Of a stretch of 43,433 nucleotides of DNA, positions 8,125 through 17,075 are shown one piece after another; position 1 is the stretch's first letter; every line of letters starts with the position of its first letter. Below the pieces are notes generated by a model. That model was given only the letters and a program-made list of their open reading frames with translations. It ran no database searches and was not told where the DNA came from. This stretch comes from an uncultured Collinsella sp. GTDB lineage: Bacteria > Actinomycetota > Coriobacteriia > Coriobacteriales > Coriobacteriaceae. The stretch spans positions 1 to 43,433 of the forward strand of contig CABQLK010000014.1 of NCBI GenBank assembly GCA_902465015.1, written 5' to 3'. Position numbers and translations under genes: made by a program.

Positions 8125-8580
8125 CTAGAGGAGATTGAGGGGGAGCTGGGGGGCGTCTCCCCAGAGTTTCTCGAGGCGGTAGAAGTCGCGGGCTTCGGGA
8201 GTGAAGACGTGGACGACGACCGAACCGTAGTCCATGAGCATCCAGGTCTTCTGCTCGCGGCCCTCGATGGAAAACGGGTGCTCGCCGCAAGCCTCGGCGA
8301 CCTTCTCCTCAATCTCGTCGACGATCGAATCAACCTGGCGGTTGTTGGTGCCGGTAGCAAGGACAAAGTAGTCGCACACATCGGAAAGCTCAGTCAGGTC
8401 GAGCACCTGAACGTCCTCGCCTTTCTTGTCGTAGGCGGCCTGCGCGGCGGCGCGGGCGACATCCTCGGCGGCGACACCGCTCGCGGACAGCGAGGCGGCA
8501 GTGCGGTCGGACGTGGCGGCGAAGCTCTTGTGCTCCACACGTTCAAGAATCTGTTCGTCGGTCATGGTCTCGTCGGCCAT
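8125..8580 (-). CDS. rsfS: Ribosomal silencing factor RsfS
   Basis: Binds ribosomal protein L14 and blocks subunit joining, shutting down translation in poor nutrient conditions. The core DUF143 domain occupies about residues 38-150, with DLTELSDVCDYFVLATGTNNRQV and WMLMDYGSVVVHVFTPEARDFYRLEKLWGD. About 37 N-terminal residues precede it. The ATG at 8580 has AAAGAGG with a 6-base spacer. It is the last gene of the conserved obgE-nadD-yqeK-rsfS string and is followed by a strong terminator. Confidence 0.95.
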   Translation of the reverse strand: MADETMTDEQILERVEHKSFAATSDRTAASLSASGVAAEDVARAAAQAAYDKKGEDVQVLDLTELSDVCDYFVLATGTNNRQVDSIVDEIEEKVAEACGEHPFSIEGREQKTWMLMDYGSVVVHVFTPEARDFYRLEKLWGDAPQLPLNLL

Positions 8581-8607
8581 GGAATACCTCTTTCTAGACA
8601 GCCCGAG

Positions 8608-9216
8608 CTAGCGTAGCTGGGCGTAATGGTTGTAAATCGAAATAGCCGTGGGATAAAGATAGCGCCCGGACTGGATCACATAGACCAAACCCTGCGCAAA
8701 ACAGGAGAAGAACAACTCGTCGAGCGTCGACTCCCCCACCATCTTGCGCAGCGCATGGGCATAGTCGCCGTGGCGGTTGGGCTCAATGGCATCGGCCACA
8801 AAGACCACCATATCGAGCGGCGTCATGTCGCAGGCGCCCACGGTGTGACGGTCGACAGCCTGGAAAACGGCCGGCGACAACTCGGGGAAAAGCTGCGGAA
8901 GCTCATAGGCGGCAACAGGGCCATGCAAAAGCGGCGTCGCGGCAGACGGAGAGCCGGCAATCTTAATGCCGTAATGCAGAGCGCGCGTGACCAGCTCGTC
9001 GTCGGAGAGCACTTTGTCCCAGTCATGGATCAGGCCGGCGGCAGCGGCATCAAAGCGGTCAACGCCGTAGACCTCGGCCAGATGAAGAGCGGTCTCGGCA
9101 ACACCCAGCGAATGCACATAGCGCTTGCGCTTATCCTTCATGCGAACATCGAGCAGCTCTTGAATGCGCTTGAGCAGCGCGCGCTCATCGCCCTCAAACT
9201 GATCCTCTACCGACAA
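8608..9216 (-). CDS. yqeK: YqeK-type HD-domain hydrolase, probable Ap4A hydrolase
   Basis: Members of this HD family hydrolyse diadenosine tetraphosphate to ADP and sit beside nadD in many Gram-positive genomes. The metal-binding HD motif is seen in GLIHDWDKVLSDDEL, with upstream His in YVHSLGVAETALHLA and downstream LLHGPVAAYEL and AVDRHTVG. The 202 residues fit the family. The start is a TTG at 9216, 12 bases after the nadD stop, with only a G-rich upstream stretch; a different start cannot be excluded. The enzymatic assignment rests on family knowledge. Confidence 0.88.
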   Translation of the reverse strand: MSVEDQFEGDERALLKRIQELLDVRMKDKRKRYVHSLGVAETALHLAEVYGVDRFDAAAAGLIHDWDKVLSDDELVTRALHYGIKIAGSPSAATPLLHGPVAAYELPQLFPELSPAVFQAVDRHTVGACDMTPLDMVVFVADAIEPNRHGDYAHALRKMVGESTLDELFFSCFAQGLVYVIQSGRYLYPTAISIYNHYAQLR

Positions 9217-9228
9217 CGTAGACCCCCA

Positions 9229-9906
9229 TCACTCAAAATCTTCTTGGCCCAAATCGGCATATAGCCTGCGTTTGCGAATGTAGCCGAGCACGGACTCGCT
9301 CGTAAGATAGCGCACGCTCATGCCGCGGGCAACTCGCTTACGAATGTTCGTCGAGCTGATTGCCAGCGCCGGAATCTGGATATAACGCACGTCGAACGGC
9401 AGCCCCGACTCTTTGATTCGGGCACGCGCCGTATCGATATCAAAGCCCGGTCGCGTCGCCGCAATAAAGGTAGCAAGCTCAGCGATTCGTTCGGCATCAT
9501 GCCAGGTCACAATATCGATAATCGCGTCGGCGCCCGTAATAAAGTAGAGCTTTACCTGCGGCGGGTAAAAGTCGCGAAGGGCATGAAGCGTATCGGCCGT
9601 ATAGGTTACACCCGGACGGTCAATCTCGAACCGGCTCGCCAAAAAGGCCGGGTTCGCAGCGGTGGCGAGGACCGTCATGGCATAACGGTCCTCGGCAGGC
9701 GTCACCGGCTTGTCAAGCTTAAAGGCAGGAGAGCCCGCCGGCATAAAGAGCACAGCGTCCAAGTCGAGCGACTCGCGCGCCTGCTCGGCGGTCACCAGGT
9801 GCCCGTAATGGATGGGATCAAAGGTGCCACCCATAATGCCGAGCCTAAACTCCTGCCCGTCCTCTAGAGGAAGCTCGGGCAGACCGATTCCACCGCGCAG
9901 CGACAT
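9229..9906 (-). CDS. nadD: Nicotinate-nucleotide adenylyltransferase
   Basis: Joins nicotinate mononucleotide and ATP to form deamido-NAD in NAD synthesis. The nucleotidyltransferase signature LGIMGGTFDPIHYGHLV (residues 22-38) contains the HxGH motif (HYGH, 33-36), and the second motif ISSTNIRKRV lies near residue 190. The 225-residue chain has about 20 extra residues before the core. The ATG at 9906 lies 3 bases after the obgE stop, so the two genes are coupled. Confidence 0.95.
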   Translation of the reverse strand: MSLRGGIGLPELPLEDGQEFRLGIMGGTFDPIHYGHLVTAEQARESLDLDAVLFMPAGSPAFKLDKPVTPAEDRYAMTVLATAANPAFLASRFEIDRPGVTYTADTLHALRDFYPPQVKLYFITGADAIIDIVTWHDAERIAELATFIAATRPGFDIDTARARIKESGLPFDVRYIQIPALAISSTNIRKRVARGMSVRYLTSESVLGYIRKRRLYADLGQEDFE

Positions 9907-9909
9907 GGC

Positions 9910-11376
9910 TTACTCGCCCTCCGAGGTCTCGGCATCGCCCGCGGCATCCGCCGCATCGACAACCTCGACGCCCTCATCCGCAGCATCGGCCACGTCAATG
10001 ACTTCAACGGCAACGTCCTCGCCAGCATCCTCGAGCTCCTCGTACTCCGAGAAGTCCTCAGCGCCCTCAAAGTCAAAGGCGCGTTGGCAAATGCGGACCT
10101 CGTCGCCCGCACGGCAACCGGCCTTCTCGAGCGCGTCGTCAACACCCATACGCGCAAACTTATGCTGCAGGTAAATAACGGCTTCTTCGTTTTCCCAGTC
10201 GGTCTGGATGACCATGCGCTCGATGGCACGACCGACCACGCGGAAGGCACCGGGCTCTTCCTGAACAATGCGGAAACGCTTCTCACGCTGCAGGCGGCGA
10301 CGCTCCCACTCCTCGTCGCGCAGATCGACCGGCTCATCCGAGACAGCCAACTCGGCGCGAAGCTTAGCCACCTGCTCGCCCACGGCAAGCATCAGCGTGT
10401 TGAGACCGGCACCTGTCACGGCGGACACGGCAAAGAACATATGGCCGTCGTCGAGCGCCGCACGCTTAAGGTCGGCAATCTTGTCGGCCGTGCCCGGCGC
10501 GTCGCACTTGTTGGCAACGACGATCTGCGGACGCTCCGAAAGCTCGGCGCCATACTGCTCGAGCTCGCGGTTGATGATGCGATAGTCCTCAACCGGATCG
10601 CGATCCTCAAAACCGCCCGTCATGTCGACGACATGCATGATCAGGGCCGTACGCTCAATGTGGCGCAGGAACTGGTGACCCAGGCCCTTGCCCTCGCTCG
10701 CGCCCTCGATAAGACCGGGGACGTCGGCAACGACGTAAGAATATTCGCCGGCACGCACCATGCCCAGATTGGGCACGAGCGTGGTAAACGGGTAGTCAGC
10801 AATCTTGGGGCGAGCGGCACTCATGCGCGCAATGAGCGATGACTTACCCACCGAGGGGAAGCCCACGAGCGCGGCATCGGCCATGAGCTTCATCTCGAGC
10901 TCGATCCAGTGCTCCTCGGCCGGTTCGCCCAGCTGAGCGAACGCGGGCGCGCGGCGCACCGACGTCACAAAGTGCGTGTTGCCCAGGCCACCGGCACCGC
11001 CGGGCGCCACGACGACGCGCTCGCCGTCGTGGACCAGGTCGGCAATCTCGAACATCGGGGTCTGCGTCTCGGGATCGAGCTCGCGCACCACGGTACCCAT
11101 AGGGACCTTGAGAATCAGGTCCTCGCCGCTCTTACCGTTACGACGGGCACCCTGCCCGTGCGTGCCGCGCTCGGCGCGGAAGTGATGCTTAAAGCGGTAA
11201 TCAATCAGGGAAGACAGCTGAGCATCGGCCTGGATGACGACATTGCCGCCACGACCGCCGTCGCCGCCATCGGGGCCGCCCTTGGGGACAAATGCCTCGC
11301 GTCTAAACGACATGCATCCGGCTCCGCCGTCGCCGCCGCACACGTTAATGCGGCTGATATCGGTGAACTGTGACAA
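9910..11376 (-). CDS. obgE: GTPase Obg (CgtA)
   Basis: Essential ribosome-associated GTPase for 50S assembly and stress signalling. Domains in order: the glycine-rich Obg fold (about 1-160), the G domain with the P-loop GFPSVGKS (172-179), DVPGLIEGASEGKGLG and NKCDA, and the Obg C-terminal (OCT) domain. A strongly acidic Asp/Glu/Val/Ala tail (about 430-488) ends the protein. At 488 residues it is longer than the E. coli protein because of OCT and tail, as in Gram-positive bacteria. It starts at a TTG (11376) with AGGAGG 8 bases upstream and lies downstream of a strong terminator after rpmA. Confidence 0.96.
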   Translation of the reverse strand: MSQFTDISRINVCGGDGGAGCMSFRREAFVPKGGPDGGDGGRGGNVVIQADAQLSSLIDYRFKHHFRAERGTHGQGARRNGKSGEDLILKVPMGTVVRELDPETQTPMFEIADLVHDGERVVVAPGGAGGLGNTHFVTSVRRAPAFAQLGEPAEEHWIELEMKLMADAALVGFPSVGKSSLIARMSAARPKIADYPFTTLVPNLGMVRAGEYSYVVADVPGLIEGASEGKGLGHQFLRHIERTALIMHVVDMTGGFEDRDPVEDYRIINRELEQYGAELSERPQIVVANKCDAPGTADKIADLKRAALDDGHMFFAVSAVTGAGLNTLMLAVGEQVAKLRAELAVSDEPVDLRDEEWERRRLQREKRFRIVQEEPGAFRVVGRAIERMVIQTDWENEEAVIYLQHKFARMGVDDALEKAGCRAGDEVRICQRAFDFEGAEDFSEYEELEDAGEDVAVEVIDVADAADEGVEVVDAADAAGDAETSEGE

Positions 11377-11390
11377 CAGAATCGCCTCCT

Positions 11391-11436
11391 ACAAAAAAGA
11401 GGGAGACCCTTGAATCCTAAAACTCAAGTGCCTCCC
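11391..11436 (-). terminator. Rho-independent terminator after rpmA
   Basis: On the minus strand a 13-position stem (GGGAGGCACTTGA with TCAAGGGTCTCCC; one mismatch, one G-T pair) closes a 10-base loop. It is followed at once by TCTTTTTTG. It separates the two ribosomal protein genes from obgE, so expression of obgE needs read-through or another promoter. Confidence 0.8.
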
Positions 11437-11461
11437 ACATATGTGCTCTATGAAGGGTGAA

Positions 11462-11719
11462 TTACGCGTTCGCGAGCGGGCGTACGCTGACCCTGTGCTT
11501 GATACCCTTGTGGAACTCAACGGTACCGTCGACCAGCGCGAACAGCGTGTCGTCCTTACCACGGCCAACGTTCTCACCCGGGTGGATGTGCGTGCCGTGC
11601 TGACGGACGAGAATCGTGCCCGTGGTTACCGTCTGGCCGGCATAGCGCTTCGTGCCAAGGCGCTGACCGCGGGAGTCACGGCCATTACGGGAGGAACCGA
11701 GTCCTTTTTTGTGTGCCAT
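11462..11719 (-). CDS. rpmA: 50S ribosomal protein L27
   Basis: Large-subunit protein whose N-terminal tail reaches the peptidyl-transferase centre. The 85 residues begin MAHKKGLGSSRNGRDS and contain RLGTKRYAGQTV and GTILVRQHGTHIHPGENVGRGKDDTLFA, all canonical. The protein begins directly with the A-H-K-K tail and lacks the cleaved N-terminal extension found in many Firmicutes. It follows rplU by 33 bases. Confidence 0.97.
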   Translation of the reverse strand: MAHKKGLGSSRNGRDSRGQRLGTKRYAGQTVTTGTILVRQHGTHIHPGENVGRGKDDTLFALVDGTVEFHKGIKHRVSVRPLANA

Positions 11720-11752
11720 TGTGTATACCTACTCTTTCGTTACGAGTGTAAT

Positions 11753-12127
11753 CTACTCGGCGACGGGAGCCTCGGCAACAGCCTCGGCCTCTGCCTTGAC
11801 AGCCTTCTTGGCGCGGGACGTAGCCTGGACCTTCACGATCTTCAGCTTGGTGAGCTGCTGACGATGACCCTTCAGACGACGATAGCGCTTACGCTTGTGG
11901 AACTTGAAGACCAGCTGCTTCTCGCCCTTGAACTGCTCAACGATCTGAGCGGTAACCTTGGCCTTGGCCAGCTTGTCGGGATCGGTGACGATCTTCTTAC
12001 CATCGTTGAGGAAGATAACCGGCAGGGTGACCTTGTCGCCCTCATTGCCCTCGATCTTCTCGACGGTGATGACATCGTCGGTGGCGACCTTGTACTGCTT
12101 GCCGCCCGTGTTAACGATTGCGTACAT
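11753..12127 (-). CDS. rplU: 50S ribosomal protein L21
   Basis: Large-subunit protein binding 23S rRNA with L20. The core MYAIVNTGGKQYKV at the start and the basic RKRYRRLKGHRQ segment are diagnostic. The ATG at 12127 has AAGGG about 9 bases upstream and restores the standard N-terminus; an in-frame start seven codons earlier is unlikely. The 124 residues include an Ala/Glu/Val-rich C-terminal extension of about 20 residues. The leader is about 36 bases long and no Firmicute-type L21 leader structure is seen. Confidence 0.96.
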   Translation of the reverse strand: MYAIVNTGGKQYKVATDDVITVEKIEGNEGDKVTLPVIFLNDGKKIVTDPDKLAKAKVTAQIVEQFKGEKQLVFKFHKRKRYRRLKGHRQQLTKLKIVKVQATSRAKKAVKAEAEAVAEAPVAE

Positions 12128-12169
12128 GTTTACTTGCCCTTCATGCATCAGTTAGTGCAACAGCCGAAT

Positions 12170-12198
12170 ATAGTAGCAGGCGAAAATACCCCCGTCAA
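12170..12198 (-). promoter_or_regulatory. Predicted promoter of rplU-rpmA
   Basis: Minus strand: TTGACG (12198-12193), a 17-base spacer and TACTAT (12175-12170). Transcription would start near 12163. The -35 overlaps the stop region of the upstream gene, which ends at 12195. Confidence 0.55.
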
Positions 12199-13007
12199 CG
12201 AGTATGTGGAGCAAATCCACAAGTTCGCACAGGTATGGGGCTGACGAGTCGGCCCTCGTCGTCCTCGCATGCTTGATTCTGACGCTCGACATCGTAGGAG
12301 CAGATGGTCACGAGGTCTTGCATACCGGTGGAAACAATAGGTGCATCCACGCCCGGGGTCAAGCCCTGCAACAAAACATCAGCAGCAGAAAGCAAAATTT
12401 CCGGACGCATGGAGCCCTCGTTGTCGGCATGGGTGTCGAGCATGAGCACTAAATGGTCCGGGCGCTCCCCCGCCGTGAGTTCATAGCCCACGAGCGTGTG
12501 ATCCAAATCCAAGCGCTTGCTCTTTTTGCCGCGTGCGTAGTCGATGCCATGGTCCGCGCGCAGCGTGTCGATCGCACGACGCACCTCGTCGGCGCTTACG
12601 GGCGCCTCGGGATCCAAGTGCAGATCGATGCGATACGACAGGCGCGTGAGCTGCGCCGTCAAGGCCGGCGTGCGCACGTCGATGTACGCCGCCTCGATGG
12701 GCGCCAGATCGGCCGGAGACGCCGCAGCCAGGCGCTCAAACGCCTCGTCGAGCGCCACGAACTCGGTCATAAACAGGTCATACCACTCGCAGGTCGACGA
12801 CGTACCCACCGGTAGCGCCGAAGAGAAGCCCACGCGCATGTGCGGGGAGAAGCCCTGCGTGACGGCATAGGGAAGTCCCGCACGGCGCACGATGCGCTCA
12901 ATGGTATGGATCACTTCGAGATGGCCCAGGTACTTAAGGCGATCGCGCTTGCCATAGCGAACACGAAGTCTAAAGAGCGTGGGGTTGTCGGTCAGGCGCT
13001 CACTCAT
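12195..13007 (-). CDS. TIGR03936 family radical SAM-associated protein (DUF2344)
   Basis: A 270-residue protein with RLRVRYGKRDRLKYLGHLEV at the N-terminus, followed by RIVRRAGLPYAVTQGFSPHMRV, the recognised features of the DUF2344/TIGR03936 family. These proteins occur next to, or fused with, the TIGR03960 radical SAM protein; their biochemical role is not established. Here it overlaps the TIGR03960 gene by 4 bases (ATGA), so translation is coupled. The pair lies directly upstream of rplU-rpmA, as in many Firmicutes and actinobacteria, suggesting but not proving a role in RNA or ribosome modification. There are no radical SAM cysteines in this chain. Confidence 0.88.
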   Translation of the reverse strand: MSERLTDNPTLFRLRVRYGKRDRLKYLGHLEVIHTIERIVRRAGLPYAVTQGFSPHMRVGFSSALPVGTSSTCEWYDLFMTEFVALDEAFERLAAASPADLAPIEAAYIDVRTPALTAQLTRLSYRIDLHLDPEAPVSADEVRRAIDTLRADHGIDYARGKKSKRLDLDHTLVGYELTAGERPDHLVLMLDTHADNEGSMRPEILLSAADVLLQGLTPGVDAPIVSTGMQDLVTICSYDVERQNQACEDDEGRLVSPIPVRTCGFAPHTR

Positions 13008-14881
13008 GCGCGATCACCCATCAATACATTCTTGGCGTGGAGCGTGGGGCAGATCCCGCAGCCGGTGCACGACGTACGGGTGCAGTCGGGAGTCGTGACG
13101 CCCTCGAGCGAGCGACGGTACTCGCGCTCGAGGAAACCGCGCGTGCAGCCGGGGCTCACATGCTCCCACGGCAGGCGCCAGTCCAACTCGTAGGGCAGGT
13201 GCACGAGTTCATTGAGGTCGATGCCGTTTTTGGCAGCAGCTTCCTTCCAGTTATCGAGCGAGAAATGCTCTACCCAGGCGTCAAAGCGAGAACCCGAGCG
13301 CCAAGCATCGATGATGACGGGCGTCATGTCACGACCGGCGCGGGAAAGCGCGGCCTCGATGAGCGAGGTCTCGGCATCGTGGTAATGCACGCGGACGGCA
13401 CGGTTGCGAACGCTCGTGATGAGCAGCTTCTGGCGACGCTTGACGTCGTCGTAGTCGAGCTGCGGGCACCACTGGAACGGCGTGGCAGCCTTGGGGATAA
13501 AGACCGAGACCGAGATGGACACCGAGATCGAGCCGCGACGAGCCTTGGGCACCACGGAACGACCGAGCTCCAGCACGTGATCGGCCAGATTGGCGATGGC
13601 CACGATGTCCTCGTCGCGCTCGCCGGGAAGGCCCATCATAAAGTAGAGCTTCATGCGGTTCCAGCCGGCCTCGAAGGCCGCCTTGGCCGCACGGTCCAGG
13701 TCCTCCTCGGTCACGTTTTTGTTAATGATGTCGCGCATGCGCTGGCTGCCGGCCTCGGGCGCGAACGTCAGGCCGCCCTTCTTTTCGCCGGCAACCGACT
13801 CGGCCATATCCACGCCAAACGAATCCAGGCGCTGCGACGGAATAGACACGCGAATACCCGTATCCTCCAGGCGACGGTTGAGCCTGCCGAGCACGTCGCG
13901 AATGCAGGAGTGGTCGGTCGTGGAGAGCGAGGTCAGCGACACCTCGTCATAGCCAGTCTTTTCCAGACCCTGAATCACCGACGAGACGATCTGGTCGGCC
14001 GAGCGCTCGCGCACCGGGCGATACGTCATGCCAGCCTGGCAAAAACGACAGCCGCGGGCACAGCCGCGCAGGATCTCGATAGACAGGCGGTCGTGAACCA
14101 GCTGCGCATAGGGCACGCACGACTGCGACAGCGGATTCGTGGCGCCGAAATCCTCGACGACGCGCTTGTAGACCACAGTCGGCGCATCCTTACCCTCACG
14201 CGGCACGGTGTAGCCGTGCGGCGAGCAGGGCACGTCGTGACGCACCTCATAGAGCGACGGCACGTAGTTGCCGGCAATGGATGCAAGCTGCTCGACAATC
14301 TGCGCGCGCGGGACTCCTTCGTCACGCAGGCGACGATGCAGCTGGCAGGTCTCGAGCAGCGATTCCTCTCCCTCACCGATGAGGACGGCATCGAAGAAGG
14401 CCGCGTACGGCTCGGGGTTGTACACCGAGGGACCGCCGGCGATGATGATGGGGTCGTCTTCGCCTCGGTCGGCCGCTAACAGCGGAATACCAGCGAGGTC
14501 GAGTGCCTCGAGGAAGTTCGTCACCGCCATCTCGTGCGGAACATGCAAGCCGACAATATCAAACGAAGCGACCGGCGCTGCACCCTCGAGCGACAGCAGC
14601 GGAATGCCCGCCTCGCGCATGGCGTCACCCATATCTGGCCACGGCACATAGCCGCGCTCGCAGGAGATGCCCTCGGCCTGGTTAAGGATGTTGTAGAGGA
14701 TGGCGATGCCCTGGTTGGGCAGACCAACCTCGTACACATCCGGGTAGATCAGGCAGCAACGGTAGTCGGCATCGGCCTTGGAAAGCGTACCCCACTCGTG
14801 ATCGATATAGCGGCTCGGCTTCTCGACCTTGGCGAGCAGCGGCTCAATTAAATGAAAACAGTCTTGGTATGCAACGCGCAA
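13004..14881 (-). CDS. TIGR03960 family B12-binding radical SAM protein
   Basis: A 625-residue protein with an N-terminal B12-binding-like region (about 40-160, including GLHVPHEMAVTNF). The radical SAM core has the cluster motif CARGCRFC (Cys274, Cys278, Cys281). A Cys-rich C-terminus follows (TSCTGCGICPTLHAKN). The architecture is that of radical SAM enzymes with a cobalamin-binding domain; no substrate is known for this subfamily. The start is a TTG at 14881 with AGGGG 7 bases upstream. It is stop-start coupled to the TIGR03936 gene. The C-terminal cysteines could bind a second iron-sulfur cluster, which is an inference. Confidence 0.9.
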   Translation of the reverse strand: MRVAYQDCFHLIEPLLAKVEKPSRYIDHEWGTLSKADADYRCCLIYPDVYEVGLPNQGIAILYNILNQAEGISCERGYVPWPDMGDAMREAGIPLLSLEGAAPVASFDIVGLHVPHEMAVTNFLEALDLAGIPLLAADRGEDDPIIIAGGPSVYNPEPYAAFFDAVLIGEGEESLLETCQLHRRLRDEGVPRAQIVEQLASIAGNYVPSLYEVRHDVPCSPHGYTVPREGKDAPTVVYKRVVEDFGATNPLSQSCVPYAQLVHDRLSIEILRGCARGCRFCQAGMTYRPVRERSADQIVSSVIQGLEKTGYDEVSLTSLSTTDHSCIRDVLGRLNRRLEDTGIRVSIPSQRLDSFGVDMAESVAGEKKGGLTFAPEAGSQRMRDIINKNVTEEDLDRAAKAAFEAGWNRMKLYFMMGLPGERDEDIVAIANLADHVLELGRSVVPKARRGSISVSISVSVFIPKAATPFQWCPQLDYDDVKRRQKLLITSVRNRAVRVHYHDAETSLIEAALSRAGRDMTPVIIDAWRSGSRFDAWVEHFSLDNWKEAAAKNGIDLNELVHLPYELDWRLPWEHVSPGCTRGFLEREYRRSLEGVTTPDCTRTSCTGCGICPTLHAKNVLMGDRA

Positions 14882-14891
14882 CGGAAAACCC

Positions 14892-15821
14892 CTAAGCAGC
14901 GAGATCTGATGCGTCCTGATAGGACGCCATGGGACGAGTAGCGCCCGCGACCGTGGTCACCAGATCGCGAACGCGGGAGAACGTGGCAGTGACCACCTCG
15001 TTGGCACGGCTGTAGTCGACATCGCGCTCGTAGAGCGAAACGAGCGCACGGCCCATGCCATAGGTGCCCGCGGCAGCAGTGAGCGCCTTGACGGCAAACC
15101 CAATATGCGGCGTCTGCTTGACGAGCGCGCGGGTGACCGCGCGGATCACAAGACCGCCGGCAAGCACGCCGGCGACCTCGTAGCCGCGCTCAGGCTTAAT
15201 GCCGCGTCCAAAGACGGCAGCGAGCTCAAAGAGCATGCCCACCTGCGCCAGCGCCATAACGGGATAATCGGCGCCCGGCAAAAACACCAGTGCACCGGTC
15301 GTCATATTGGTGAGCGCGCACGAGGTGATGATACGGTTGGCCGCCGCGATGCGCATGAAGGCAAAGTTCGCCGCAAAAGCCGTTTCCTTGTCGGTGCGAT
15401 CGAGAATCCAGCGGGCAAGCGTCTCGAGCAGATACGTCTTATCGGTTGCCGCTACCACGCCGAGCATGGGCGTGGACTCCTCGATAAACGGCACCTCCAC
15501 AGCAGACTCGGCAAGCACGCACACGGGCGCGCCGGCGATCACGAGCTCCTGCACGGCACTCTCCAAGCGGTCGGAACCACACGAGAGCACCAGCACCACA
15601 TCGGTATCGGTCTTTGGAGCAATTCGCTCCTCCCCCAGACGCTCGACGCGCACAATGCCCGAGGTCGTCTGCGGCACAAAGGCGTCACGCACCGTCTCGG
15701 CCAGAAAGCGCGAGGCGGACGAATCCAGATAGACCGAGACGCGCACCGGCGTATCGGAATCCTTCTTAACGGACGCGCCCATCTTAAAAGCGCGGGTCAG
15801 CTTATCTACGGGAATTTTCAT
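14892..15821 (-). CDS. DUF697 domain protein without a GTPase domain
   Basis: A 309-residue protein. The C-terminal half (about 160-265) has the DUF697 pattern known from YcjF-like proteins: ANRIITSCALTNMTTGALVFL, then hydrophobic helices LAQVGMLFELAAVFG and GYEVAGVLAGGLVIRAVTRAL. The N-terminal half looks like an alpha/beta domain (VRVSVYLDSSA, DVVLVLSCGS, APVCVLAES) but shows no P-loop or other GTPase motif, although DUF697 often follows a GTPase domain. The ATG at 15821 has GGAGGGG with a 6-base spacer. It lies 18 bases after rodA in the wall-elongation cluster. A membrane-associated role is likely; the function is unknown. Confidence 0.75.
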   Translation of the reverse strand: MKIPVDKLTRAFKMGASVKKDSDTPVRVSVYLDSSASRFLAETVRDAFVPQTTSGIVRVERLGEERIAPKTDTDVVLVLSCGSDRLESAVQELVIAGAPVCVLAESAVEVPFIEESTPMLGVVAATDKTYLLETLARWILDRTDKETAFAANFAFMRIAAANRIITSCALTNMTTGALVFLPGADYPVMALAQVGMLFELAAVFGRGIKPERGYEVAGVLAGGLVIRAVTRALVKQTPHIGFAVKALTAAAGTYGMGRALVSLYERDVDYSRANEVVTATFSRVRDLVTTVAGATRPMASYQDASDLAA

Positions 15822-15839
15822 AGCAAACCCCTCCAGCGG

Positions 15840-17066
15840 TTACGCGGCGCCCGAACGATGCCGCCATATGGATTGTACGATACCCACCGTCAGCAGCTGA
15901 ATCATCATCGAAGACGAACCGAAGCTAATAAACGGTAGCGGAATACCGGTAATCGGCATCATGCCGATGCACATGCCGATGTTTTCGAAGGTCTGGAACG
16001 CCCACATGCCAACGATGCCAACACACGAAAGACGCAAAAACAGGGACTCACACTTAAAAGCAACGCGGATCGTCGAGAAGATGAGCAGTACGTACAAGCA
16101 CAGCAGCAAAAAGGAGCCGCAAAAGCCAAAGGTCTCGGACAGAAAGGCGAAGACGAAGTCGGTGTGGAACTCAGGCAGAAAGCCGCCGGCCGACTGCGTC
16201 GCATGGCCCAAACCCTTACCAAAGAAGCCACCCGAGCCAACGGCGATAAGCGACTGCTGCAGGTTGTAGGCATCGTCCGAATCGGCATTATCGGGGTCGA
16301 TAAAGACCGTCAGACGGTTCATCTGATACTGCTTGATAAGCACATCGTGGCCGAGCAACGAATCAAAGACCGAATCGAGCGCCAGGACGAGGGCCACCAG
16401 GCCCACGAGCAGGGCCAGGGTCGACAGCACCCATTCGCGGCGTGCACCACTCATACAAATGACGATGGCGCCCGAAACCAGCACAACAAGGCCCGAGCCC
16501 AGGTCGCCCATGGCGACGACGGCCAAAAACGGAATGGACAACATGCCGCAGAGCTTGACGTAGTCGCGAACGGTATCGATGCGACCGTTATACTGCGAGC
16601 CAAGCGTAGCAATAAAGAAGATGGTGATGAGCTTGGCAAGCTCAACCGGCTGGAATGTCAAGCCGATACCGGGAATCTTGATCCAGCCCGTCATGCCCAG
16701 ACCGCCCGTATAGGACAGACCCGGAATCTTGGGCGAGAGGATCACGATCAGGTCGATGACGAGCAACGCCGTCGAGAAATTGGAAATACCGCGCAGGTCG
16801 GAGCGCCAGACCAGCACCGCCAGCACCGTGCCGATGCCAATTCCCAGCAGATGGCGTGAGAACGAAGCATCGGCCTTAAACTGCGAAGCCGACCAGATAA
16901 TGATGGCACCGTAGGCGACGAGCGCCACTGTAGCCACGAGCACACCGATATGGACCTTTTGGCGAAACGTGCCGCGCGAGGCCGAAAGTTGCTTGTTGAC
17001 GCGGTCCAGGCTGCTACGAGAGCCGGTCTTGGTTGAACGGAACAGATCCGCCGGAGAAAAATCCAT
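15840..17066 (-). CDS. rodA: Rod shape-determining protein RodA (SEDS glycosyltransferase)
   Basis: Polytopic membrane peptidoglycan polymerase of the SEDS family that works with the class B PBP encoded just upstream. The 408 residues contain about ten membrane segments. Typical segments are LGLGMTGWIKIPGIGLTFQPVELAKL-type residues (TGGLGMTGW, FQPVELAK) and the C-terminal VGMWAFQTFENIGMCIGMMPITG and PLPFISFGSSSMM. A hydrophilic N-terminal tail of about 38 residues precedes the first membrane segment. The ATG at 17066 follows AGGAGG with a 5-base spacer. The mreB-mreC-mreD-mrdA context makes RodA rather than FtsW the better call. Confidence 0.94.
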   Translation of the reverse strand: MDFSPADLFRSTKTGSRSSLDRVNKQLSASRGTFRQKVHIGVLVATVALVAYGAIIIWSASQFKADASFSRHLLGIGIGTVLAVLVWRSDLRGISNFSTALLVIDLIVILSPKIPGLSYTGGLGMTGWIKIPGIGLTFQPVELAKLITIFFIATLGSQYNGRIDTVRDYVKLCGMLSIPFLAVVAMGDLGSGLVVLVSGAIVICMSGARREWVLSTLALLVGLVALVLALDSVFDSLLGHDVLIKQYQMNRLTVFIDPDNADSDDAYNLQQSLIAVGSGGFFGKGLGHATQSAGGFLPEFHTDFVFAFLSETFGFCGSFLLLCLYVLLIFSTIRVAFKCESLFLRLSCVGIVGMWAFQTFENIGMCIGMMPITGIPLPFISFGSSSMMIQLLTVGIVQSIWRHRSGAA

Positions 17067-17075
17067 CGCAACCTC

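Noticed and set aside
12128..12194. Possible L21 leader structure before rplU.
   Set aside because: The leader from the predicted start is about 36 bases with no matching stem.
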